DNA from: an uncultured Carboxylicivirga sp.
Lineage (GTDB): Bacteria > Bacteroidota > Bacteroidia > Bacteroidales > Marinilabiliaceae
Direction: 5' to 3'
DNA length: 64,000 nucleotides
Assembly: GCF_963668385.1 (NCBI RefSeq)
Contig: NZ_OY764327.1
Coordinates: 372,001 to 436,000, forward strand
Each line of letters begins with the position of its first letter. The first letter of the stretch is position 1. Positions 37,501 to 44,883 of the stretch are shown here, in pieces. The notes below the pieces were generated by a model. The model saw only the letters and a program-made list of their open reading frames with translations. It searched no databases and was not told the DNA's origin. A program made the position numbers and the translations under genes.

Positions 37501-39076
37501 TTCAATGAATGGCGGTAGCTTATACTACTCAGGTGATGAAGAATCTACCAACAGAGGTATAACTGTGGGTGAAAACAATGGCCAAATGTATATTCCGGTG
37601 AGTAAGTCATTAACACTGGATGGCCCAACTACCGGAACAGGTAATTTTATTAAACGTGGTGATGGAGTCCTTAATATTTCAGGCTCAAGTACATTAACAG
37701 GAGAGTTTGTGATAAGTGAAGGCTCTGTCAAATTGGTAAGTGAAGATGCTAACTCCAATGGACTTGGCCTAAACAAAGTATCAATCCAAAATGCCTCATT
37801 AACCATGTTAAATAACATAGGCACCTGGAATGATATTAACTGGAATATTGAAGTTATAAACGGTTATAACGCTACCATTAATCTTGATAGCAGATGTGAT
37901 ATTTTTGGCAGTTTAACAGGGGCTGGAACACTAAATCTTAATAGTCCGGCCAACCGATCTCATATACGTGGAGATTGGTCTGCTTTTGAAGGACAAATTA
38001 ATGTAAGCACAACCAACAGTGGCTGGTTTATTTGTGGTAATTCATCTGGATATCCTAATGCTGCCATTTATTTGGACGATGATGTATTTGGTGTATATCA
38101 AAATAACTCGGATGCAATCATTCCAATAGGAGAATTAACAGGTGCAGCAACATCCGAATTAGGATCAGGAGAAGCTGGCGCAACAACCATCACTTGGAAA
38201 ATTGGAGGATTAGGTACAAATGCTGTATTTGATGGAAAAATAACTAATAAAGCTTATAAAAATGATGGTGCACAAACGGCCATAATAAAAACGGGTGCTG
38301 GTAGTTGGACTCTTACTAATTCCAATACATATAGTGGAGGAACCACTATTGAAGAAGGAACCTTAATTGTGGCCAATACAACAGGTAGTGCAACCGGAAC
38401 CAATAGTATTTGGGTAGAAGCAAACGGGTCATTAGCTGGGGCAGGTGCGATTACAGGGCAAGTAACAGTTGCCAACGAAGCTAGTTTGCACCCGGGTCCT
38501 ACTTCTGGATTAGGAACTTTAACCATCTACAATAATCTTATTCTTGAAACAGGAAGTACATGTTATTTTAAAGTCAATGCATCTACCGGAACTTACGATC
38601 AAATAGTGGCAAACGGTACTGTAACTTTAAATGGTGATCTAAACTTTAAAAAATTGAGAGGAACATTTAGTGCAGGCCAATCATATTCTATTATTAATGC
38701 TACTGAAATTACAGGACAAATTACTGGCATTACACCAGAATATCCTGCCGAAGGCCTGTTCTGGGATCTGTCTGAATTGTATACTACAGGAGTAATTAAA
38801 ATAACAGATACTCCTACTGCAATCGCTCCGGTTGAATCCAATGATCAAATTCACGTCTATCCTAATCCGGTGAAAAACATCATTAATATTAAGTTGGATA
38901 ATTCGCTGAACAAAGCAGATATTGAAATCAGAGACGTATCAGGTCGCCTGGTTAAAAAGATGAAATCCAATAGCAATATCTTCAACATTGAATTTAGTAA
39001 TCAATCAAATGGAATTTATTTCATCTCAATTAAACAAAACGACGAAATATTCATCAAAAAAGTAGTGAAAAATTAA
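34511..39076 (+). CDS. PL11 rhamnogalacturonan lyase fused to beta-strand repeats and a T9SS sorting domain (paralogue 2)
   Basis: A 1521-residue secreted lyase. Signal peptide ends LSAFS-Q. The PL11 propeller (about 25-600) has all family blocks intact: IEDLDRGVVAVRTNSNEVF, NIRAGAHYTQYLVYDFDGNG, GNRVDRFLACVAYLDGEKP, MTRGYYTRSVLSAWDWDG, GHGDALHVSDMDPDHPG and DVGRGVAGDISPDHRG. It should cut RG-I outside the cell. Residues about 610-1425 are beta-strand repeats homologous to those of the preceding gene; the last 300 residues before the sorting domain are nearly the same in both (GSGEAGATTITWK is identical). The T9SS domain starts near 1440 (IHVYPNPVKNIINIKL). It is a tandem paralogue of the preceding gene and the more canonical member of the pair. 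Confidence 0.92.
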   Translation: MKTSLTSLLIFFILIGFSLSAFSQRQIEDLDRGVVAVRTNSNEVFISWRWLGTEPNDVAFNIYRDDTKINSTPITQSTNFIDNSSAAAQYSVAAVINNIEQEKSIPVDIWDNQYLEVNLNRPTGGTTPDGVNYTYSPNDCSVGDLTGDGKYEIIVKWDPSNSKDNSQSGYTGNVYLDAYQTDGTQLWRIDLGKNIRAGAHYTQYLVYDFDGNGIAELVCKTAPGTKDNSGSYLSTGPAASTNHLADYRNSKGYILSGPEYLTIFNGNTGNEMQTVYYTPARGNVSDWGDSYGNRVDRFLACVAYLDGEKPSIVMTRGYYTRSVLSAWDWDGTNLTQRWIFDSNTPGNGAYYGQGNHNLSVADVDEDGKDEIIYGSCTINDNGTGLYSTGLGHGDALHVSDMDPDHPGLEVFMPHEDDGNGMTYRDAATGEILWQIRAPGEDVGRGVAGDISPDHRGYERWSSTGDGVYSVDGEVIGGKTAMNFLVWWDGDLTRELLDGVNISKYKVGTLLTAYGCESNNSTKATPNLSGDILGDWREEVILRTSDNTKLRIYTTTNETTYRLKTLMHDPQYRLAIAWQNVGYNQPPHPGFFLGTDMQEPPLAPIVQAQLKWEGTSSFNWDINNSSNWKLKDGTSSVFNNNEDVLFSMSGNNTSDIIINQTLTPLKVSVVSPDNYTFSGTGELSGDMFLSKSGVGTLTINTDNTYTGETYVSEGFLEVNGSIESSQAIVDSKGAISGAGTLGNTLLNEGASLWAGYHSSAATTTINGNLNIANNTSIHFDLSDDPSGTSKTNDQIIINGDLNIVDNTVFSFNKTDEFLNDGTYSLITFTGSLSGSIENIQVEGLRELVTGISLVGQTIVLTTEAPRAPASIVWDGNENNTWNLLQNVNWLNNGEDDFFAFGDNVLFDDNGNHDVVVGDDVTIGSMEVNSTTAYTFTGDGSISGSGGLTKSGTGNLTLNDNNTFTGNVELTSGFTFVSTLANIGQSSSLGEGSNDPASISMNGGSLYYSGDEESTNRGITVGENNGQMYIPVSKSLTLDGPTTGTGNFIKRGDGVLNISGSSTLTGEFVISEGSVKLVSEDANSNGLGLNKVSIQNASLTMLNNIGTWNDINWNIEVINGYNATINLDSRCDIFGSLTGAGTLNLNSPANRSHIRGDWSAFEGQINVSTTNSGWFICGNSSGYPNAAIYLDDDVFGVYQNNSDAIIPIGELTGAATSELGSGEAGATTITWKIGGLGTNAVFDGKITNKAYKNDGAQTAIIKTGAGSWTLTNSNTYSGGTTIEEGTLIVANTTGSATGTNSIWVEANGSLAGAGAITGQVTVANEASLHPGPTSGLGTLTIYNNLILETGSTCYFKVNASTGTYDQIVANGTVTLNGDLNFKKLRGTFSAGQSYSIINATEITGQITGITPEYPAEGLFWDLSELYTTGVIKITDTPTAIAPVESNDQIHVYPNPVKNIINIKLDNSLNKADIEIRDVSGRLVKKMKSNSNIFNIEFSNQSNGIYFISIKQNDEIFIKKVVKN

Positions 39077-39080
39077 TAAT

Positions 39081-39128
39081 AAACAGGCTTTTGATTATTT
39101 CCAATAAGAAATCAAAAGCCTGTTTCCC
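39081..39128 (+). terminator. Rho-independent terminator with 15-bp perfect stem
   Basis: AAACAGGCTTTTGAT (39081-39095) pairs with ATCAAAAGCCTGTTT (39111-39125). It starts 5 bases after the PL11 stop codon and ends that transcript. The sulfatase gene therefore needs its own promoter in 39129-39241. Confidence 0.85.
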
Positions 39129-39241
39129 TTGTATTTATTTACAGACACTTGACTAAAAATCCATTCCAAACAAATATTGAAGAAGCTATTTTTATTATTC
39201 AATACAACAACCCTAAATAATAATCAGTAATAACAAATCCA

Positions 39242-40789
39242 ATGATCAGTTTATATAATAAACGGACAATAAAACGTCTATTACATTTAACAAAGTATAT
39301 ATTCCCATCTATCTTTATTTTTTCATCTTGCCAAATAAAAGAAAGTAATAAGCAAACGGAATCTTCCCGGCCCAATATTATTTTTCTGATGGACGACCAG
39401 CATCGTTGGGATGCATTAGGTGTTGTTGATTCTACAATGCATACTCCGGCTTTGGATAAATTGGCTGAAGAAGGTGTACGTTTTACCCAGGCGGTATGTC
39501 AGGCTCCCATGTGCGTAGCAAGTCGTAATTCAATGATGATGGGACTTTATCCGAATCAAATAGGAATTGTTCGTAACCAGCATGGTTTGCAGGATTCGCT
39601 TCTTCCGGCAAAAACTCTTGCCCAGTTATTTCAGGAAGCCGGATATGAAACGGCCGGATTTGGGAAAACGCATTGGGGCACAAGTTCGCAACCTTTTATT
39701 CCTTCAAAACGAGGATTTGAAACCAGATACATTGGTGAGTGTCGCGAGCAAGGTGCAGTTATGATGATTGATGTCGCTCCGGAACGAAAAGCACGCTATA
39801 ACGAAGAAGTGAAAGAATACGGAGGTGGGGAGGAAAAACCAGCTGGATACATTGGTAAAACAAGCGAAATAGCAGAAGGCGATCATCGCGATGGATGGGT
39901 ATTTGAACAATGCCTTAATTACATTGACAAAAGAGAAGATGCCCGCCCATTATTTTTATATCTGTCTTTCTTAAAACCTCATGCAGGCCATAATGTGCCT
40001 AAAGGCTACGAAGATTTTTATGATCTTGAGACTACCAAATATGCCGAGCAACCACCTTGGAATGAAGAGCATTCTGAACACGCATCAGGAGTAAACCGCA
40101 GAGAGATGTATGTTAACTTCTGGAAAAATGCTACAGAAAAACAGTGGAAAGAAATGACTCTACGATACAAAGCCAACTGCTCGTGGATAGATCATATGTT
40201 TGAACGCACACTTGATGCCCTAAAAGCAAAACACCTTTTAGATAATGCTATAATTATCTATGTGTCAGACCATGGCGAAATGTTAGGCGAACGTTATTAT
40301 CGCTTCAACAAATACTGTTTGTACGAGTCCAGTGTTCGTGTTCCTTTTATACTTTCAGGAAGTGCCTTGCCAAAGCAACTAGCAGGAAAGATTGACAAGC
40401 GAAATGCAGGATTGATTGACGTACTCCCTACCCTGCTTTCGGCAGCCAACATTGATATTCCTCAAAGTGCCGTTGGAATAAACCTACTGGATACTGCTCA
40501 AAACCGAGATGCTTCATTTTGTGCTTTACACGAAAAGAAAGATCAGGCAGCATTTATGTGGAGAGATAATTCATACAAACTAATTCTGGTGATGAAACGC
40601 AAAAACAATATCAATGATTATACGATGAATGATATTATTGCCGGAGAATTTTACGATCTGGAAAATGATCCCAAAGAATGGACCAACTTATACCCTACTT
40701 CAAGCAATGATCCTAAGGTTATAAAAATGACGCAAGCCTTACTTCATCAGTTGAAATCAATAAATATGGATTTACATCCATTGAAATAA
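39242..40789 (+). CDS. Type I (formylglycine-dependent) sulfatase
   Basis: Hydrolyses a sulfate ester, presumably on a sugar of the target glycan. It has 515 residues; the N-terminus has a lipoprotein-like signal ending IFSSC-Q. The S1 family start PNIIFLMDDQHRWDALG holds the metal-binding DD. The maturation motif is MCVASRNS with Cys91 as the residue converted to formylglycine; it reads C-x-A-x-R rather than the common C-x-P-x-R, an accepted variant. The later block IYVSDHGEMLGERYYRFNK supplies the second metal and sulfate ligands. The maturase (anSME) is not in the window. It is flanked by a terminator before and the trimodular gene 206 bases after, so it may be a separate transcript. A sulfatase is unexpected for plain RG-I. 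Confidence 0.92.
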   Translation: MISLYNKRTIKRLLHLTKYIFPSIFIFSSCQIKESNKQTESSRPNIIFLMDDQHRWDALGVVDSTMHTPALDKLAEEGVRFTQAVCQAPMCVASRNSMMMGLYPNQIGIVRNQHGLQDSLLPAKTLAQLFQEAGYETAGFGKTHWGTSSQPFIPSKRGFETRYIGECREQGAVMMIDVAPERKARYNEEVKEYGGGEEKPAGYIGKTSEIAEGDHRDGWVFEQCLNYIDKREDARPLFLYLSFLKPHAGHNVPKGYEDFYDLETTKYAEQPPWNEEHSEHASGVNRREMYVNFWKNATEKQWKEMTLRYKANCSWIDHMFERTLDALKAKHLLDNAIIIYVSDHGEMLGERYYRFNKYCLYESSVRVPFILSGSALPKQLAGKIDKRNAGLIDVLPTLLSAANIDIPQSAVGINLLDTAQNRDASFCALHEKKDQAAFMWRDNSYKLILVMKRKNNINDYTMNDIIAGEFYDLENDPKEWTNLYPTSSNDPKVIKMTQALLHQLKSINMDLHPLK

Positions 40790-40896
40790 CACTTACAAAC
40801 ATGCAAAATAGTACCACTGCAGGAATCTAACTATAATACAGGCACATTAAAACCGTATAGAAATGTATACTCACAAGATGTGATAGCAAAATTTAA

Positions 40897-40920
40897 AGGT
40901 CTTTGCACTATTTTCCATTT
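40897..40920 (+). promoter_or_regulatory. Shared motif AGGTCTTTG-N9-CCATTT upstream of the trimodular enzyme operon (copy 2)
   Basis: AGGTCTTTG at 40897-40905, nine bases, CCATTT at 40915-40920, identical in both halves and in spacing to copy 1 at 10993. It lies 99 bases before the ATG at 40996. TTTTACATT follows, with TACATTAA 50 bases from the motif start, as in copy 1 (49). Likely operator of the 40996-51941 operon. Confidence 0.6.
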
Positions 40921-40995
40921 GCCACCCTATGTGTGAAGGGTATTTTTACATTAACGGAAATTGAGCTGATTTAGCTCTGAATTTGAAGAATTACT

Positions 40996-43900
40996 ATGAA
41001 AAGAAATGCACAACTAGTACTAATTTTATTACTCACTTTAATACCATTTACACATGAGTTGAGTGCGCAAAAAAAGAAATCAAAAACAACAGAAATAAAC
41101 GATTCGAGCACTCCTTTGCATTTACTACAACCCGATTATTCGTTCAATTATCATATACCTACAATTAACGAGGTACAAGGTAAGATGGACGGAATACTTC
41201 AGTATCTTTCAAATTCTACACCGCCAACAATTATCAATACTCAATCCAATAGTGTTGTTACCGATTACTCAAAAATAGATCGCTACTGCGAGCTTCAAAA
41301 AGGCGACTTTCGCCTAACCTCTTATGAGTGGGGCGTAACTTATGCTGGAATGCTGAAAATGAATGAGGTTTCGAACAATCCTCAATATCTTAAATATGTA
41401 ACCGACAGATTAGACTTTTTAGCTGAAGTAGCTCCTTACTACAAAAACCTTCTTGCTGAAACAGGTACAATCGATCCGTTAATAAACAAAGTGGTTAATC
41501 CACAAGCCTTAGATGATGCAGGTGCCATGTGTGCAGCGGTAATTAAAACAGGCCGCCAGACTGGCAATCTTAATAACTACCAATCGATGATTGATACGTA
41601 CATCGATTATATCATGTATCATCAACAAAGATTATTTGACGGTACTTTTGCGCGTAATCGTCCTCAACATAATTCGGTTTGGACCGATGATATGTTTATG
41701 AGTATACCTGCTTTATTACAAAAGGCACCTTACGATACCGATCTTAGTTTCAATAATGAAGCAGCTAAACAAATAAAACAGTTTACCGAGAGAATGTGGG
41801 TTCCCGAAAAAGGACTATTCCGTCACGGATGGGTTGAAGGCGAAACCGATCAACCCAACTTCTTTTGGGCTAGAGCAAATGGCTGGGCACTGCTTACCTT
41901 ATGCGAAGCCTTAGACAAATTACCTCGCAGTAACCCGGAATATCCAAACATTCTTAAACTATATCAACAACACATTCAATCTATTGTAAGCTACCAATCT
42001 TCGAATGGATTATGGCATCAGTTACTTGATAAAGACGATAGTTATCTCGAAACATCGGCAACTGCTATTTTCGTGTATGCTCTTGCCCATGGTATCAATA
42101 AAGGATGGATTAGTGGTACTTTATACGGACCAGCCACTCTGTTAGGTTGGAATGCTTTAAACGAAAAAATTACAGATAAAGGTAAAGTTGAAGGTACTTG
42201 TGTAGGCACAGGTATGGGTTTTGATGCCGCCTTTTATTATCACCGTCCGGTGAGTGAATATGCAGCACATGGTTATGGCCCTGCTCTTTTGGCCGGAGCT
42301 GAAGTAATTGCTTTACTTAAAAACTGGCATCCTAAAATGAATGATAGTGCCATTCACTTTTACAAAATAGCACAAAATCACGACGAACCAATCTTTGAAA
42401 TTCAGGATCCATCGCGCCCTCCATACATGAGAGCCGGTAGCACACGTAAAGGTAAAAATCCGGTACTTTTCATTATTGGCGATTCAACTGTTAAAAACGG
42501 AAGCGGAAAAGGCGACCGTGGTCAATGGGGATGGGGAAGTTTCTTCGATCGTTTTGTTGATACCACCAAAATAAGCGTCGAAAATCATGCCTTGGGTGGC
42601 CGTAGCAGCCGTTCGTTTATCAGAGAGGGTTTATGGCAACATGTTTTAGAAGGGCTTCAGCCAGGCGATTATCTGATTATACAATTTGGTCACAACGATG
42701 GAGGTCCACTCAATACTGGTCGCGCCAGAGCATCGCTACATAGTGCAGGCGAAGAATCAGAGACAGTAATCATGCAACGTACCGGAGGTCCCGAAACAGT
42801 TTACTCGTATGGCCACTACATGCGTACTTATATTCGTCAGGCTAAAGCTCATGGTGTAAACGTTATTGCCTTATCGCATACACCGGGTAACAGATGGACA
42901 GACGATAAAATGAATCGTTGTACCGATACTTTTGCTGCATGGACCAAACAAGTAGCCGAAGAAGAAGGAGTTTGCTACATCGATCATAACGAGCTTTGTG
43001 CCGAACAATATGATAAAATTGGTAAAGAAGCTACCAAACCCTATTACAAAGACAATGTTCACACATCATACGATGGCGCTATTTTACACGGTTCAACATT
43101 GGCAAAAGCCATACTTGATTTGAATGGTTGCGATCTTAAAAACTATATCAAACCCGAAGCTTTAACTACCAAAGGAAAAGTAGCACCCAAACCGTTATAC
43201 CGCGATCCGGTATTTGATGGTGCAGCCGATCCTGAAGTGGTATGGAACGAAAAAGAACAACGTTGGTTTATGTTTTACACCAACCGCCGAGCCAACATGA
43301 AAAACACCAATGGTGTTGACTGGGTACATGGTACTAAAATTAATATTGCCGAGTCGCTTGATAACGGAGTAACCTGGAATTTCAGAGGAACTGCCAACAT
43401 CAATTACGGAGTGGATGAATATACCTATTGGGCTCCCGATATTGTTGAAGACAACGGAACTTTCCATATGTTTTTAACCATTGTTCCGGGTATTTTTTCC
43501 GATTGGCAACATCCCCGATACCTTGTTCACTTAACCAGTACTAACCTGTTAGATTGGGAATTTGAATCAAAAATCAATCTGACTTCCGACAAAGTGATTG
43601 ATGCCGGAGTAATTCAAAAACCGGATGGTTCGTGGAGGATGTTTTATAACAACGAAAGAGATGGAAAAACCATTTATTATGCCGATAGCCCTGACTTGTA
43701 CAAATGGGAAGATAAAGGTAAAATCATTGCTGAACGTGGTGAAGGTCCAAAGATATTTGAATGGAAAGGCAAATATTTTATGGTGATAGATACCTGGAGA
43801 GGTCTGGCAATTCATTCATCAACCGATTTGGATAACTGGACGCGTCAAACAGATCATATTCTTCAAAAAGGTGGATCGGGTAAAGATGATGGTGTGCACG

Positions 43901-44106
43901 GACAGCATTGCGACGTAATTGTTAGCAATAACAAAGCATATATCTTTTATTTCACCCATCCGGGAAGAGTTGGTGATAAAGCCAAAGAAGATAACTATGA
44001 CACCCGAAGAACCTCCATTCAGGTAGGCGAATTGGAATACTACAATGGAGTAATTACCTGCAACAGAAATAAATCAGTAGAAATAAACCTTATCCCAAAG
44101 AAATAA
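40996..44106 (+). CDS. Trimodular GH105 - CE12 - GH43-like enzyme
   Basis: A 1036-residue periplasmic enzyme with three catalytic modules in one chain; the signal peptide ends ELSA-Q. Residues about 50-450 are GH105: SVWTDDMFMSIPALL near 229 holds the catalytic Asp and FFWARANGWALLTLCEAL is the second hallmark. Residues about 485-715 are a CE12 SGNH esterase with all blocks: IIGDSTVKNG (Ser near 497), IIQFGHNDGG and DNVHTSYDG. Residues about 730-1036 form a five-bladed propeller like GH43: AADPEVVWN, TYWAPDIV, VIDAGVIQK and GEGPKIFEW give the expected Asp, Asp and Glu. The chain would unload unsaturated uronate, acetyl and one side-chain sugar from the same oligosaccharide. It starts the operon that runs to 51941. 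The GH43-like specificity is not known. Confidence 0.88.
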   Translation: MKRNAQLVLILLLTLIPFTHELSAQKKKSKTTEINDSSTPLHLLQPDYSFNYHIPTINEVQGKMDGILQYLSNSTPPTIINTQSNSVVTDYSKIDRYCELQKGDFRLTSYEWGVTYAGMLKMNEVSNNPQYLKYVTDRLDFLAEVAPYYKNLLAETGTIDPLINKVVNPQALDDAGAMCAAVIKTGRQTGNLNNYQSMIDTYIDYIMYHQQRLFDGTFARNRPQHNSVWTDDMFMSIPALLQKAPYDTDLSFNNEAAKQIKQFTERMWVPEKGLFRHGWVEGETDQPNFFWARANGWALLTLCEALDKLPRSNPEYPNILKLYQQHIQSIVSYQSSNGLWHQLLDKDDSYLETSATAIFVYALAHGINKGWISGTLYGPATLLGWNALNEKITDKGKVEGTCVGTGMGFDAAFYYHRPVSEYAAHGYGPALLAGAEVIALLKNWHPKMNDSAIHFYKIAQNHDEPIFEIQDPSRPPYMRAGSTRKGKNPVLFIIGDSTVKNGSGKGDRGQWGWGSFFDRFVDTTKISVENHALGGRSSRSFIREGLWQHVLEGLQPGDYLIIQFGHNDGGPLNTGRARASLHSAGEESETVIMQRTGGPETVYSYGHYMRTYIRQAKAHGVNVIALSHTPGNRWTDDKMNRCTDTFAAWTKQVAEEEGVCYIDHNELCAEQYDKIGKEATKPYYKDNVHTSYDGAILHGSTLAKAILDLNGCDLKNYIKPEALTTKGKVAPKPLYRDPVFDGAADPEVVWNEKEQRWFMFYTNRRANMKNTNGVDWVHGTKINIAESLDNGVTWNFRGTANINYGVDEYTYWAPDIVEDNGTFHMFLTIVPGIFSDWQHPRYLVHLTSTNLLDWEFESKINLTSDKVIDAGVIQKPDGSWRMFYNNERDGKTIYYADSPDLYKWEDKGKIIAERGEGPKIFEWKGKYFMVIDTWRGLAIHSSTDLDNWTRQTDHILQKGGSGKDDGVHGQHCDVIVSNNKAYIFYFTHPGRVGDKAKEDNYDTRRTSIQVGELEYYNGVITCNRNKSVEINLIPKK

Positions 44107-44136
44107 TCCACTCATAAAAGCCAAAACATAAGCATC

Positions 44137-44883
44137 ATGAATTTAAAATCCTTGATATTTCTTCCTCTTTTACTTTTAATCGTCAGTTGTGAACAGGAAA
44201 AACCGGTAAACTTATTAATTGCCGGCGATTCAACTGCACAATCATACGATACCACCAAAACATTAATGCGAGGTTGGGCGCAAATGCTTCCTGATTTTCT
44301 GGATAGCACAATTACGGTTAAAAACCACGCAAAAGCAGGTCGTAGTACCAAATCGTTTATTGAGGAAGAGCGCTGGGATAAATTAATTGAAGATACCCAA
44401 GCTGGCGATTATGTAATTATTCAATTTGGGCACAACGATGCTTCTAATCGCCCCGAACGTCATGCATCTTATCCAGAGTATCGTCAAAATCTGGTAAAGA
44501 TGATTAATGATGTGCAAGCCAAACAGGCCAACCCTATTTTAGCAACATCAATAGTGATGCGCACCTTTAATGGTAAGGCTTTAATTGACGATCGTTTATT
44601 AGGTTACCCTGTAATTACACGCCAAATAGCCGATTCGCTTCATTTGCCATTACTGGATATTTACAGCCGAAGTCGCGATATGGTTATTATGCTGGGCGAC
44701 GAACCTTCAAAAGAACTGTATATGTGGTTTGGACCCGGACTGGATTCTCTTCGCCCTGATGGTTCACAAGACGACACTCATTTAAGAGAAGCAGGCGCCA
44801 CTGCAATTGCCGAGTTGGCAGCCAAGGAAATCAAAAAACTCAATCTGAAAAACTTATCATCTCATGTTGTATTACCTGAATAG
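44137..44883 (+). CDS. CE12 rhamnogalacturonan acetylesterase (SGNH hydrolase), lipoprotein
   Basis: A 248-residue single-domain esterase with a lipoprotein signal ending LLIVSC-E. SGNH blocks are LLIAGDSTAQSYD (catalytic Ser), NHAKAGRSTKSF, VIIQFGHNDASN (Asn block) and QDDTHLREAGA (Asp and His). The size and blocks match fungal and bacterial rhamnogalacturonan acetylesterases of CE12. It follows the trimodular enzyme by 30 bases and overlaps the GH106 gene by 20 bases, so translation is coupled. With the other two it makes three CE12 modules in the window, which points to a heavily acetylated substrate. Confidence 0.9.
   Translation: MNLKSLIFLPLLLLIVSCEQEKPVNLLIAGDSTAQSYDTTKTLMRGWAQMLPDFLDSTITVKNHAKAGRSTKSFIEEERWDKLIEDTQAGDYVIIQFGHNDASNRPERHASYPEYRQNLVKMINDVQAKQANPILATSIVMRTFNGKALIDDRLLGYPVITRQIADSLHLPLLDIYSRSRDMVIMLGDEPSKELYMWFGPGLDSLRPDGSQDDTHLREAGATAIAELAAKEIKKLNLKNLSSHVVLPE

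Noticed and set aside
29832-39076. Type V autotransporter assignment for the two giant proteins, based on their beta-strand repeats
   Set aside because: There is no C-terminal autotransporter barrel; both end with a T9SS sorting domain, and the N-terminal part is a PL11 lyase.
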